Part shown: piece after piece, positions 19,360 through 29,174 of the stretch | How positions within the stretch are numbered: position 1 is the first letter of the stretch | Layout: each line of letters starts with the position of its first letter | NCBI GenBank assembly: GCA_963575745.1 | Contig: CAUYUJ010004592.1 | Coordinates: 196,501-260,500, forward strand | Direction of reading: 5' to 3' | Source: Prorocentrum cordatum | Taxonomy: Eukaryota; Sar; Dinophyceae; Prorocentrales; Prorocentraceae | Length of the DNA: 64,000 nucleotides | The notes under the pieces: model-generated | Seen by the model: only the letters and a program-made list of their open reading frames with translations | Told to the model about the DNA's origin: nothing | Databases searched by the model: none | Made by a program: the position numbers and the translations under genes

Positions 19360-20378
19360 ATACTATAGCGAGCGAACAGCCAGCTACAATGCCTCTGAAA
19401 ACACACAATGCCTTGGACACTGCTCGCCGGTGTCCTACACACCTCGCAAAGCCATGCGCGGCAAGATGGAACTGCATAAGAGTAGGACTGAATCCTAGTT
19501 CTCGGCTTCTGGAGAGCAACCTGGCTCGCACAAGCCTTTCGCAAAGCGAAACCAGGTCCCAGAAGAGGCCCGCGGCGGCCCCGCCAGGTCCTTGACGCTT
19601 CTCTACGAACGCTGTCTCCAGACAACATCAATTGGGGACCTGCCAGGTCCGCAGCTGACCCATGGGTGATCGAACTTTTCCATCCAAGCCCTAGCACAAG
19701 GTAACCTGATCTTCCCAGAAACCCGATAAAACATGCTGAAGATCCCAATAGTACGGTACCCTCGGAAGAACGCCATGAGCACGCTCTGAAGCTGAGGAGG
19801 CAGGCCACCCAGACACCCAGAATCCCGAGAAGGTAAATCAACACCTGGACTCCCTGCTCCATCATACAGGAAAGATGCCTGCAGTGAAATCCGTCAAAAC
19901 TGGCTGCAGATCTAGCGGGGCAAGACTCGCCGATGTCCTGCGCAGCTGAAACAGAGGGCAGCGGAAGAGCATGCTGTACAATAGTAATGCGATGGTGAGG
20001 CCCAGGCGTCGCCTCCCAGAGCTCGTCGCATGTGCGATTGTACTCGTCGATCAGAGACCGCGCGCCGTTTGACCTCACACTTTCAAAAACGCAAACCTCT
20101 GGCCCCCACTTAACTTGCCCCGTGCAAAGTCTGCGTGCTGGGCCCGCGCCCTTGTTCAAAGACGTCATGGCCCAATCCTGCTCACTCTCTCGATGCTTTT
20201 TGTGGGAGTCTCCGATCACTGCTTTAGCATAAGCGACCGCCACGCCTAACACTTGCTCAAGTTCGAAAGCGAAATCGTTCCGATGCCCGAGATCAAGCCC
20301 AGACTTGCAGTGCATAAAACGAACGAACTTCTCGGGCCAATTGCTGAACAGTCCGAAATCTCTTGCTCGCGCTTGCAT
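19197..20378 (-). pseudogene. Element B reverse transcriptase, fingers and palm
   Basis: The 393-codon frame has SFDGFHCRHLS, then LIYLLGILGVWVACLLSF, then EASRTWRG, matching the G-x-H/P-RH segment, the LP-K strand and the downstream palm helix of LINE reverse transcriptases. The overlapping frame 19531-19277 carries FRGIVAGCSLAIVYV, the GI-x-AGC motif, so a frameshift lies near 19540. The usual Lys of LPK is not visible. Confidence 0.65.
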
Positions 20379-21591
20379 GAACTAGTACATGGCGGGGCTT
20401 GGCAGATGCAAATCTACTGCAAAGCTGGCCAGCACCACGAGCTTGATCTGCGAATGCTGTCGGCCTGCCAACAAGCCGACCACACCCAACAACTGCAGCA
20501 TCCGCCTGGTGCGAGACACTAGCCAGGCAGGGCCCTGCGCAGCAGCTGCAACACACGTGTATTGGAGTTCTCTGGACGGGAGCTGCGAGATGGGGTTTCG
20601 TCGGGTAAGTTTCGATCCAGTCCCACCCGCCACCTCCCGCTCCGCCCTCTGCACCCAATACCTTTAAAGCATCGACAGAAGTCCCCTCACTCCTGTTGGT
20701 TTTTTCTGTCCCTGGACGTCCTTGAAGCTGAAGAAACAAGTGCTCGCTGCGCTCCGGAAAGTCGAACCAATCAACGTGCGAGACTCCGATCTCGCACCCG
20801 TCTTCCGGCACCTCACACGCCAGTGCGGGCGCCGTATCGAACTGCAAGATACGAACCTGATGCATGCTGGCTGGTAGTCTTATCTGCGCAGGAAAGCGAG
20901 GTCTACCATGCCAACCAAAAGCGGTTAAAACTGAAGTGACCAGCTTAGCCAACTCAGACTATACACTGAAGTAATCTACGACCGTCGACTTGCCCCTATC
21001 AGATAAGGGCGGTTCGGGGGCCAAAACTTGCGCCCTAAGCGCCGCCGAAAACCCAGAAGCCAAGGACTCATGCGGGATGTTGAAGCCCCCCCCCCGATCA
21101 TGCACTGCATGTTTGACGCTGTGCAATGTGTCGCAACGCGCTCCAGAAGCTCCAGGTTAGTGATAGACAAGCCTTCGGAGACTTTCCCATCGACTGAAAC
21201 GCATAATGCACCTTGCCCCCCCCCCCCCCCCGGAAATCCACCGCGCAAGAAAGCGCCCTACCCCGAAAGGGGGCCCCTTCAGGGGGGAAAGGAGGTGGCT
21301 CTAAACTGTAGGCCCCTAGAGTAGCTCTTACAAATATGGCCGCTCCAGACGAAACGCCATCGCCCCTAGGTCACTGCGACTGGGGCCAGACGCACCAGCG
21401 GAGCCAGCGACACTCGGCGCCCAGAACGGCATCCAACCGCGGTTGAGGGCCCAAGCGGATGCAGTTCCCAGGGGCCCTTCCAGAAGCTTGACCTCCCAGG
21501 CAAGCAGAACTGCGACCGTGGAGTTTTGCAATTCCCCCTGTCTCTGTTCAATGGTACCCCAAGAAGAACCATTGAAGGCTTCCACCAGCAT
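20293..21591 (-). pseudogene. Element B AP-type endonuclease
   Basis: Nicks target DNA to prime reverse transcription. The frame 21591-21328 has AVLLAWEVKLLEG (Q-E-T/H-K position; the Glu is kept, the Gln is Trp), GWMPFWAPSVAG and a SRSDLGAMAF segment like the GGxSGGVA strand of related LINEs. The frame 21248-20976 has SEGLSITNLELLERVA and CMIGGGAS, where IGGDWN is expected, so the catalytic Asp-Asn pair is lost. The region to 20293 is diverged. Confidence 0.6.
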
Positions 21592-21624
21592 AGCCTCCCC
21601 ACCATCACCAAATCCCCAATCAAA

Positions 21625-22501
21625 CTAGCCCTGGTCGGAATCAAAATCGCCGTCGGATAACTCAGGCCCAGATCGGTTGTAGTCGCTTAGGTAGGCTGTG
21701 CTGCAAGTGTCACAATCAGCGCTTAGCTCGCACCGACCTACAGGCGCTGCTGAAAAATTGCTACCCTGGCGACCTCCTAGCAGCTGCATCTGCGGCTTCA
21801 GTTGCAGCTGCCTCAGCTGCCCCATCCGCCAGACCCAACTGCTCCTGCTCCGCGTGGGGAACGGGACCCACGCCGATCATCATCTTCTGCATGTGCGGGT
21901 GACTGCCCTTTGCCGCTGCCTGCGCCAGGAGGCCCTCGATGGCCTGTCTGCTAGGGCACAGCAGGCAGCTTGGCAACTGCTGGGCGCGCAGGCGCAGGCG
22001 GTGCAGGTGGCCGCGCAGGCTGGGGCGCCTGCTCAGGCTGTTCTGACTTGCTAAGCTCCTCCTTCCCCCCCCCCCCCCCCCCCCCGGCTGCGCGATGTTC
22101 CTGGGGGAGAGGGGCCCCGAGCGCCTCAAGCTGCTTCTCCTCGACGCTAGGGCAGGGTGGCGATTTCTCATCAGCTTGCATATCCCGTTTAGCCGCCTCC
22201 TCGAACCCCCCTGCCAACTGCTGCGCTGCCTTGACCAGATGCGCAGCCAGAGACTCCGAAGAGACATTGACAGAGCTAAGATCACCAAGGTGGGCCCGCG
22301 CCTTTGTAGCCCATGTCTGAGACTGCTGGTCCTCCTCGAGCTTGAGCTGCTTCTCGGCCTTGCCGAGCCGTTGCTGCAACTGCTTGCCGTCCTCTCGCAT
22401 TGTCTCAAGAAACGTCTCCAGCTGTCCAATGTAGTCGGAGTTATCAGCCATTTGCTCGCGCAACTTCTCGACCTTGTCCATTGCCCGCTTGACGCGGGCA
22501 C
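21625..22501 (-). pseudogene. Element B coiled-coil region
   Basis: Frame 22481-21951 begins DKVEKLREQMADNSDYIGQL and stays in heptads through KAEKQLKLEEDQQSQ, then turns Pro/Ala-rich after a poly-Gly made by a C18 run (22067-22085). Probably the RNA-binding ORF1-like part. The C run is a likely site of slippage or assembly error. Confidence 0.6.
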
Positions 22502-22552
22502 TGGCTCACTGAACTTGATTGCGGTGGGGCAGGTGTACTACGGCCTGCTCCT

Positions 22553-23008
22553 TCAGCTGCGCCGGCTTATACTTGGAGGCTGCAAGTGGCTGCTCGTGTC
22601 CAGGAGCGAGATCTTTGCTGGCTGCGCTGGCTGATGCAATGTACTTATCGAGTGATTCAATCTGGCCTTGAAGCCCGTCGGAAGCAACTGCGGCCGGCAG
22701 CTGCGTGTCATCGTCACAATCATCGCATTGCTGGGTCTTTGGCTTGGCAGCAGCTGTGACACCTCCATACCTATACTGGCGGTACTTGAATAGGTGCGAC
22801 TGTTGAGCTCCAGCTGATGTATGCGACGTGACGATGTGCCTCCAGTTCCCGCGTGGACATTCCCTCTGCCTCGCTTCGGAGGCCATCCATTTGGCGGCTG
22901 AAAGTTGGCTCCGCAATGCTTACACCGACGAATGCCAACATCGAGATATACCCAACTGCGCGGGCAATTGTGACAAGCCGCCCATCGCCTCGGTGCGCCG
23001 CTGACCAT
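22553..23008 (-). pseudogene. Element B N-terminal zinc ribbon
   Basis: WAACHNCPRSWVYLDVGIRR then CKHCGANFQPP: a C-x2-C...C-x2-C ribbon of the kind found at the start of dinoflagellate LINE proteins. The start Met at 23008 lies about 180 nt after the spliced leader. The overlapping frame 22916-22506 continues the protein (QGQIESLDKYIASASAASKD) and implies a frameshift near 22900. Confidence 0.65.
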
Positions 23009-23188
23009 GGCTGAGGGTGGGCAAACGGGAAGTGAACGGTGAGTGATGTGTCCCTACGGCTGCGGGTCGCAGCGCAGGGGAAGGGAAAGACATGCGGCCC
23101 CCTGGCCTCGGCGCGGCCTCCTGCGGGGGCCGTCAAGAAACTGGTCTCTGCACGACCTCGAAGAAATGGTTTACTTGCTCCAGGATGG

Positions 23189-23210
23189 CTTGAGCCATAA
23201 TGGATACGGC
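23189..23210 (-). other. Relict spliced leader at 5' end of element B
   Basis: The minus strand reads G-CCGTATCCATTATGGCTCAA-G. The dinoflagellate SL is known as D-CCGTAGCCATTTTGGCTCAA-G; 19 of the 21 fixed bases match. It is followed by CCATCC, not by the GTA donor of an SL RNA gene, so it is a trans-spliced copy. Its first base is the last base of the retrotransposon before satellite DNA resumes. Confidence 0.85.
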
Positions 23211-23516
23211 CTATGCGGCGGCGAAACGTGTGAGGGGTGTGCCGAAATGGGTGGTGGGGAGGCATGCGGGCGCAGCCACTGGGGCCTTCGGTGGAGCTCC
23301 CTATGGGGCCACGAAACGTGTGAGGGGTGTGCCGAAATCAATGGTGGGGGGGGGCATGCGGGCGCAGCCACTGGGGCCTTCGGTGGAGCTTACTGTGGGG
23401 CCACGGAATATGTGAGTGGTCTGCCGACATGGGTGTGGGGGAGCATGCGGGCGTAGCCACTGGGGCCTTCGGTGGAGCCCCCTGCAAGGCCACGAAACGC
23501 GTGAGTGGCGTGCCGA
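23211..23516 (-). repeat. 89-bp satellite, array 3 (remainder of array 2)
   Basis: About 3.5 units in the orientation of 15440-16959. The first unit starts at CTATGCGG, continuing the unit broken off at 16959, so arrays 2 and 3 were one array before element B inserted. Confidence 0.85.
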
Positions 23517-23630
23517 AGCTGATGACGATGATGGTGATGATGACGCCGAAGATGGTGAATATGATGGTGATGATGACGCCGATGGCCATGATGACGATAA
23601 CGGCGACGGTGTTGACGATGATGCTGCTGG
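23517..23630. repeat. GAT-rich tract left of element A
   Basis: Degenerate GATGATGACG units ending GATGATGCTGCTGG, directly before T6 (23631-23636), the reverse complement of the element A tail. The tract resumes at 28788. Confidence 0.75.
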
Positions 23631-23977
23631 TTTTTTCTTCCAGCACGGGACCGATGGCAATGACACGTTAACAACTGATGAAGTCCAATGTCCCGGGCGC
23701 CCGTGGGAACATCCCCACCGAGACAAGCCCGGCTTCGCGGGGCGCCAAGGAGACGCAGCAAGCAGCAGCAGCGAGGGAGGACGAGGAGGGGGGGACCGAT
23801 CAACCGCTCAAGGCCATTGTCAGGACTAAGCTAGCCACCCGAGCACAAACGGGGCGGCGGTGAGAAAGAACACGCTGCAACCGCGGGGCGCGGCGCCTGG
23901 AAGTTGCCCAGGTCTCGCGCGCGGGCGCGCCGCCAAGGCAGGGGCGAGCCGACAAGGGGTGGCCCAGCCCAGTCGCA

Positions 23978-24466
23978 TCAATTGAGGTGCACTAACGGCT
24001 GGAGGGGCGGCGCGGGGCCGCAGAGAGACTCTCTCAAGCAGAAACGCAAGCAGAGAGAGGCAGGGCGGGCCTCGAAGCCAGCTCGGACGCCACCATGTCG
24101 GCAACAACAGAAGGGGGAGAGGGAGGGGGGGGGGTCCTCGGGCGACACTAAGGCCGAAACTAAACGCAAACGAAATTGGGAATGGGCATGCACAAAGTAT
24201 TCCGCAAGCGAACACAGGGCAACGTCACGCATAGCGTCGGGAGCTCGACCGCCCACGCAGCAAAGCACAGGAAGCGGGGCAGCAAAGTCAAGGGGGAAGA
24301 GAGGGCGAGCCCAGGACACTAGGAAGCCAGCAACTTTAGGGCAGCGCTGGTAGTGCAAGATGTCGTCTCGGCCGTCAGGGGCACCGAAGAGACATCCCTT
24401 GGGGTGAGCGTGAAACCTAGCCGACGTCCGCAACCGCCGACAAAGGATCCCTACAACCGCGACCAC
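23978..24466 (-). pseudogene. Element A C-terminal zinc knuckle
   Basis: CLFGAPDGRDDILHYQRCPK matches the C-x-G(C)-x-n-D-x-HY-x2-CP knuckle closing ORF2 in one group of dinoflagellate LINEs; the second Cys is Ala here. Overlaps the end of the RT frame, so a frameshift lies near 24440. Confidence 0.6.
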
Positions 24467-25487
24467 TTAAAATTATTGAAACCACATTACAAACACGTTT
24501 CATCCGAATTTGGAAGGCAGGAAACCAGACTGCAGGCGGGAGGGGGGGAGGGGGCCACTCCAGAACCCGACGGGGGACTTCGCCAAGGGCAACGCCAGGA
24601 CGCTCATCATCACGAAGGGCCTTGAACATCTGGGCTTGCGTGACTGTCTCGGGGGCTTCAGGGCAGAGCATGCGGGCGCGGGGGGCTGCGCGGACGTACA
24701 CCTCGTTCCTATAACTCAGAAACGAATTGGTAGACCACGCACGAAGAAGCCGATGTGGAATCATATCCCAAGAGACATCATGCGTCTGACGCAATTTATT
24801 CTGGAATTCCGTCCAAGCTGACGAGCTCTGAACAGTTCGATACACCGACGCGACAGCGATATGCCTAATGGAGGCACACTGAGTATTACATCCTGTGTCC
24901 GTCAAGTTAAGCATCATGGGACTGCCGAAGCTATAGCGCGGGCCCGCATGTAGGATTTGAAGGGCACGGTCTTTAGGCATGCATAATCTCGCAGCCGGAC
25001 GATGAAATTGCAAGACGTAACTCAGCACAGTAACAGCACGAGCGCTGTAGGCAACGATCGACTCAGCCAGGCCGGCCCCCATGAGACGAATCTTGCATAC
25101 GCGGAAGAAGTACTTGTCACACTGTGTCGGGAAGGAGTGCAAATGGGCCTCGGGGCCTACCGAAACACCAAGACAGCGACACCATCGAACAACAGAGAAG
25201 AGCTCGCAGCCACCCCCACTAGAGACCAGGAGCGCACGAATACGAGCCTCATCACCATATGCACCCATAAGAAGAATGCGTTTCCCGAAGTGCAGCTCCA
25301 GCCCGATAGCGTCAGCAAGTGAACAGAGCTTACGGACGACTGGGATCAAATCAGAGAAGAGGGTGGTCAACAGGAAGCGGAGGTCGTCGGCGTAGCCTGA
25401 AAGACAGAACCAGGTGGTCCTGTTGCAACAAACCACCGACAGACAGGATCCAGGGCCAGGGCAAGCAGAAGCATGGACGCGGGGCAT
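24417..25487 (-). pseudogene. Element A reverse transcriptase, YADD to thumb
   Basis: A 356-codon frame. SGYADDLRFLLTTLF holds the catalytic YADD. Then GLELHFGKRILLMG (the K-T position after the palm), WCRCLGVSVGPEA (LG-V motif), and a thumb and connection region (AYSARAVTVLSYVLQFH). The frame runs upstream of YADD only briefly; the preceding motifs are in the frame at 26002. Confidence 0.75.
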
Positions 25488-26002
25488 CCTTGACGAACAC
25501 TGCGGCCCACGGGGAAGCTGGCCAGGGAGATTCCACAGAAATGGACCCGAGCGAGGTTGCCCCGATAAAGGTTATCAAAATATTTAACCGCCCAATCAGG
25601 GATACCCATACTCTGCAGAACAAATAGTGCCCAGTCGATGATGAGGCTGGGAAGCGCAGCTTTGAAGTCCGTGAAGAGCTGGGTAGCATCGTCGCGGCCT
25701 TCAATGTGAGCCAGGAGACCATCACCCTCACAGGCAATAGTATTGTCCAGAATCGAACGGCCACGGACCCCGCTAGTGAGAGTGCTGACCTGGGTAAGCG
25801 GACTAGCGATAGCAGCGGTAATCAACTTGCGACCTGTACATCCCATAGACGGCGGACGGGTCGAAGACGGTTTCCGAGCGGGGGCTGCAGTGGCACCCGT
25901 AGGATGACCCCCCTTCGCCAAGAAGACCATCAACATCTCATGAAAGTCACCAGGGAGCGGGTCATGAGGATGGCAAACACAGTTCAGATAGAAATCGCAC
26001 AC
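25367..26002 (-). pseudogene. Element A reverse transcriptase, fingers and palm
   Basis: Shows RPPSM, then TQVSTLTSGVRGRSILDNT, TDFKAALPSL (where F-x-D-x-KAFD is expected), QSMGIPDWAVKYFDNLYRG and SVRQGCPASMLLLALALDPV, the standard order of LINE RT motifs 1 to 5. RPPS replaces the common RPIS/RPIA. A frameshift near 25400 moves the YADD motif to another frame. Confidence 0.75.
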
Positions 26003-26050
26003 AATCGCTTGAGCCCCAGGATGTTTCCAGCAGCCGCACGGTAGGCCGTC

Positions 26051-27073
26051 TCAATCCCAGGCATAAGAAGTCCCCGACTTCTTTACCAGGGACCCGAATG
26101 CACCGGCATCAAGGATCCATTCCTGATTCGGACAGAGGACGCCAGCACGCTGGATGTACTGGGAGAGGGTTGGCCAAAGAGAACGGTTGGGGGACTTGGC
26201 CGCGAAGACAGAACCCCAATGACGAGACAGCTCAGCACCAGCATGCTGCACCGACGTGCAAGGCGCCCCCGTGCTCTCAACCAATATATTGCCGAGGCAG
26301 GTTGACTTGTTCAGACTGCGCCAGCGTTCCCTATTGCGCTGCACGCGTGCGCGACGGCGTGCTACCTCGTGCTGCGGGAGTTCCCTCGCATTTAAGAGGG
26401 CCCCTTCCTCATCATCAAGCAACTGGTCGTTAAGAGATGCAGTGCGCGCATGCAACCTCTGAGGATCAACGAACGTACCAGCGTCAACATCAATGAAGTT
26501 GGAGAGCAATGGATAGGCACGCACTGCGCGCGCAACCAGATAGAAAGAGGAAGCACGAAACCCACGCAGGGCAGAGACACACCAATGCAGATACTCATGG
26601 ACGGTCGTCGCCAGCCGAGCACGAAGGATTTTACGAAACTCAGCATGCGCCTCGTGCATAGCCACCTTGGTGCGAGCGAGCTGCTGCTGAATCGGGAGGC
26701 TCCGATCAATGTTTGCGATCAGCCCATCCAGACACCTCATGTACTCCTCCGTGGTAGGGGCCCAACCAGGAATCGGGGGAGGACCGTCAGCCGCCCGAGG
26801 CTTCGGGGCACTGGCGACCATAACAGGGACGTGGTCGGAAGGGTGCTTGAGGTTAGTGGGCATCCCAATAGCGGCGCCAGTCACGACAAGGTCCACGGGC
26901 ACGGCAAGGGGGAATATCCACATAAACTCGATCCAGACGGGCCGTCGAAACAACCTTGGGACCCAGACAGGCGCGACGCGTATCAAGCGGTTGGTGAAGC
27001 TTCGTCCAGGAACCGAAAGCAACATTCCACTCACGAGTAAAGGCCGTGTCCCCCCGAGAGAAAGCCCCGTCAT
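26051..27073 (-). pseudogene. Element A endonuclease end and ORF2 linker
   Basis: HPSDHVPVMVASAP is the C-terminal SDH motif of AP-type endonucleases (catalytic Asp and His both present). The following 270 codons are the linker between endonuclease and RT, helical and rich in Arg/Leu, with no known domain. One uninterrupted 340-codon frame. Confidence 0.75.
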
Positions 27074-27350
27074 CTATGTTGAACCTCCCTTCACCACTGA
27101 AGACAAAATTGACGCCACCGAGCATGATGTGGGCGGCGGCAGCGGCAGGGGGAAGAGCAGACTGGATGCAAGAGAGACAATGACGATAGTAACCAATCCC
27201 AGCATCAACATTCGGCAGGTGCACAACCACAATCCCCCAGAGACCAGCTTCACCCCATCCGAGAACGTACGACGCCTTACCAGGATAGAGAGTCTGCTTG
27301 GTAGAACCACTGAGCTGAAAAGCTAGCTTATCATGCGCGCAGACGAGCAT
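26853..27350 (-). pseudogene. Element A endonuclease, middle
   Basis: Contains YVLGWGEAGLWGIVVVHLPN, HIMLGGVNFVFSG (GGDFN expected, so the Asp is replaced by Val) and ARLDRVYVDIP (LDR-I/V-Y motif). Overlaps the next frame by about 220 nt, so a frameshift lies between the LDR and SDH motifs. Confidence 0.7.
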
Positions 27351-27407
27351 GCCATGGCCCTGCAGGTTATCTGGGTGAGGGTTGAAGAAAAACCTGTGAG
27401 ACGTGAA

Positions 27408-27707
27408 TTATTCCTTGCGAAGCGAGACCAAGTCACCCTCATGACCATGAGACTCCTGTGTACAGACGACGTGGTTGCGACGTAGGGGGGCAGCGAAAAG
27501 GCGCCAACGCGTACAAGACCTGGCTTTCATACTAGCCACACTTGCGAACAGGCCCCTGGCATTCCACGCGACGATCGATAACGGTTTCTTCGGTGGGAAG
27601 GGAATGTACAATGTCTCCCCACACTCCCTAAGAAAGCTTTTGGCCTCGACGAAACGGCCCTCGCACACGAGAGAAGCAACCTCCTGTGTCAGCCACCCAG
27701 CCTCCAC
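27408..27707 (-). pseudogene. Element A endonuclease, N-terminus
   Basis: KPLSIVAWNARGLF (WN-x-RGL, catalytic Asn) and VVCTQESHGHEGD (QE-x-x, catalytic Glu) open the AP endonuclease. Begins about 30 nt after the ORF1 stop, so ORF1 and ORF2 are almost adjacent. The frame ends near 27408 (LRKE), where a further frame change is needed. Confidence 0.75.
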
Positions 27708-27735
27708 GGAGGCACTAGACTCTGTAGAGACACTG

Positions 27736-28614
27736 CTAAAGACTCAACTGCTGCCGTACCTTTGCTACCATCTCCTCATGCTTACCCGCGAGGCCGATCT
27801 GCTCGACGTGACAAGCGAAGGCGATCACACGAGGCTGCTCAACGACTGTCAAGAGCTTCTGAACGCTGAACAACTTTAGTGCGTCACCTGTCGACCCATT
27901 AGCAATGAAGGCGAAGCCGTTGCCGACCGACGAGTCAACTTTCCACCCTTCGAGTTTCGGTACCGACTTCACTACCGACTCGACTCCCGTACGAATCTTC
28001 CCCATCACCGTAAGCTGCTTGTTCGCCCCCCCCTCCCTGAGAGGCTTGAGGCGCAGAAAGCGAGGGCCCTTGGGGGTGTTGTAGGAGTAGCCGACAGGGT
28101 AATTCTCACGAAAGGTCTCGATTGTCTCAGACGCAGCATCACCCGACGGGAAAGCCAGAATCACTTTCTTGGAGAAGTTCTGGGGGGTGACCTTCATCTG
28201 AGCCAGGACTTCAGCACTAGCACACGACGTGAGAATCTCCTGGCACGACTTCAGGAGGACGGCCCTCGTGAACTCATCAGCATAGCCAACAACAGTCGCT
28301 TTCGAGAGCATGTCCTGGTTACCGCTCCTGGAACGAACATTGAGACGGGCCTTCTTCGCCGAACTCTCTCTGCTGTCGTCGCTGCTGATGTCGAGGCTGC
28401 TGTTGCCGTTGACCGTCGCCGCCGCATGCATCGCTGCTAACGCTGCTTCGGTCTCCTCAACCTTTTGCTTCTGCAACATCAACACATCCGGCAAGCTCTT
28501 CAAAGTGACGGCAAGCTCGGAAACCTGCTGTGCCACCTTCGTGAACGACTCATTCATCAACCCCACTTGAGCAGTCAACTCCCTGATCGCAAGCTCTGTG
28601 GCGTTCGGCGCCAT
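27736..28614 (-). pseudogene. Element A ORF1 (coiled-coil protein, intact frame)
   Basis: 292 codons, ATG to stop, the longest plausible intact protein in the window. Residues 1-70 form heptads (ELAIRELTAQVGLMNESFTK, then VEETEAALAAMHA). An acidic Ser-rich stretch (SLDISSDDSRESS) and a basic KKARLNVRSRSG segment follow. The C-terminal half, with strands such as KKVILAFPSGDAASE and YSYNTPKGPRFLRLKP, resembles the RRM-like part of LINE ORF1 proteins in layout, though the fold is inferred. Likely role: coating element RNA. It starts 152 nt after the spliced leader. Confidence 0.7.
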
Positions 28615-28765
28615 GGCACCGATGATCAGAGCACAGACTGAAAACGAACAAGTGATCCGATCAGGTCGGAGAGAGGGGGAAGCAGAGCAGGGCTGCTATG
28701 CCCAGGATTCGAGCAGTCCCCTCAGCAGCGACCAAGCTCGAAGCGCCAGGGCCGCACGTTTCGAA

Positions 28766-28787
28766 CTTGAGTCAAAATGGCTACGGA
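28766..28787 (-). other. Relict spliced leader at 5' end of element A
   Basis: The minus strand reads T-CCGTAGCCATTTTGACTCAA-G. This matches the dinoflagellate SL at 20 of its 21 fixed bases (GGCTCAAG became GACTCAAG), and T is allowed at the variable first base. TTCGAA follows, not a splice donor, so this is not an SL RNA gene. The GAT microsatellite begins at the very next base outside. Confidence 0.9.
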
Positions 28788-28984
28788 TGATGATGATGCT
28801 GATGGTGATGATGATGATGATGCTGATGGTGATGATGATGGTCGTGACGTCGATGATGGTGTGATGACGACGACGATGAGGATGATGTTGGTGATCAGTC
28901 TGATGATCATGCTGATGGTCATTGCGATGATGATGATGAGGATGATAATGATGATGATGATGATGATGATGATGATGCTGCTGC

Positions 28985-29019
<35 letters not shown>

Positions 29020-29040
29020 CTGATGAGGATGATTATGCTG
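28788..29040. repeat. GAT microsatellite right of element A
   Basis: About 80 GAT/GCT units with interruptions. Together with 23517-23630 it probably formed one tract before element A inserted. Confidence 0.9.
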
Positions 29041-29174
29041 GGAGGAGGGAGGGGGAGGAGGAAGGGAGGAACGCGCGGCGCTGTCTCTTCAAAACGAGGA
29101 ACCAACACCAATGGGTGGGAAAAACACACACGGACAGAGATCCAAAGCGTAAAGCACATTCAGACCCGACTCAC

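Larger units (their letters stand above)
16960..23210 (-). mobile_element. LINE-type retrotransposon B, decayed, SL at 5' end
   Basis: A 6.25-kb non-LTR element. In transcript order: spliced-leader copy (23210-23189), zinc ribbon (about 23000-22920), coiled coil (22481 on), AP endonuclease (21591-20300), reverse transcriptase (20378-18500), zinc knuckle (near 18330), RNase H (17990-17580) and a 3' region. It splits an 89-bp satellite array: CTATGGGG (16952-16959) precedes it and CTATGCGG (23211-23218) follows, consistent with an 8-bp target duplication. Several frameshifts and stops show it is dead. The 3' end has only a short A5 run. Domain order matches LINEs known from dinoflagellate genomes. 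The element appears full length, not 5' truncated. Confidence 0.85.
23631..28787 (-). mobile_element. LINE-type retrotransposon A, decayed, SL at 5' end
   Basis: A 5.16-kb non-LTR element of a different lineage from B (no RNase H). In order: spliced-leader copy (28787-28766), coiled-coil ORF1 (28614-27736), AP endonuclease (27707-27000), reverse transcriptase (26002-24700), zinc knuckle (near 24400), 3' region and a short A-rich end (complement of TTTTTTCTTCC at 23631). Both sides are GAT microsatellite, so the target duplication cannot be fixed, although GATGATGCTGCTGG and GATGATGCTGATGG face each other. Frameshifts break ORF2 into at least five frames, so it is inactive. Codon texture is less degraded than in B, suggesting a younger insertion. 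Confidence 0.85.

Noticed and set aside
28766-28787. Spliced leader RNA gene
   Set aside because: An SL RNA gene needs a GT donor right after CTCAAG and a short structured intron with an Sm site. TTCGAA and CCATCC follow the two SL copies instead.
16960-28787. LTR retrotransposon or host reverse-transcriptase gene
   Set aside because: No long terminal repeats, integrase or protease. AP endonuclease, RT motif spacing and zinc knuckles indicate non-LTR elements, and frameshifts exclude a working host gene.
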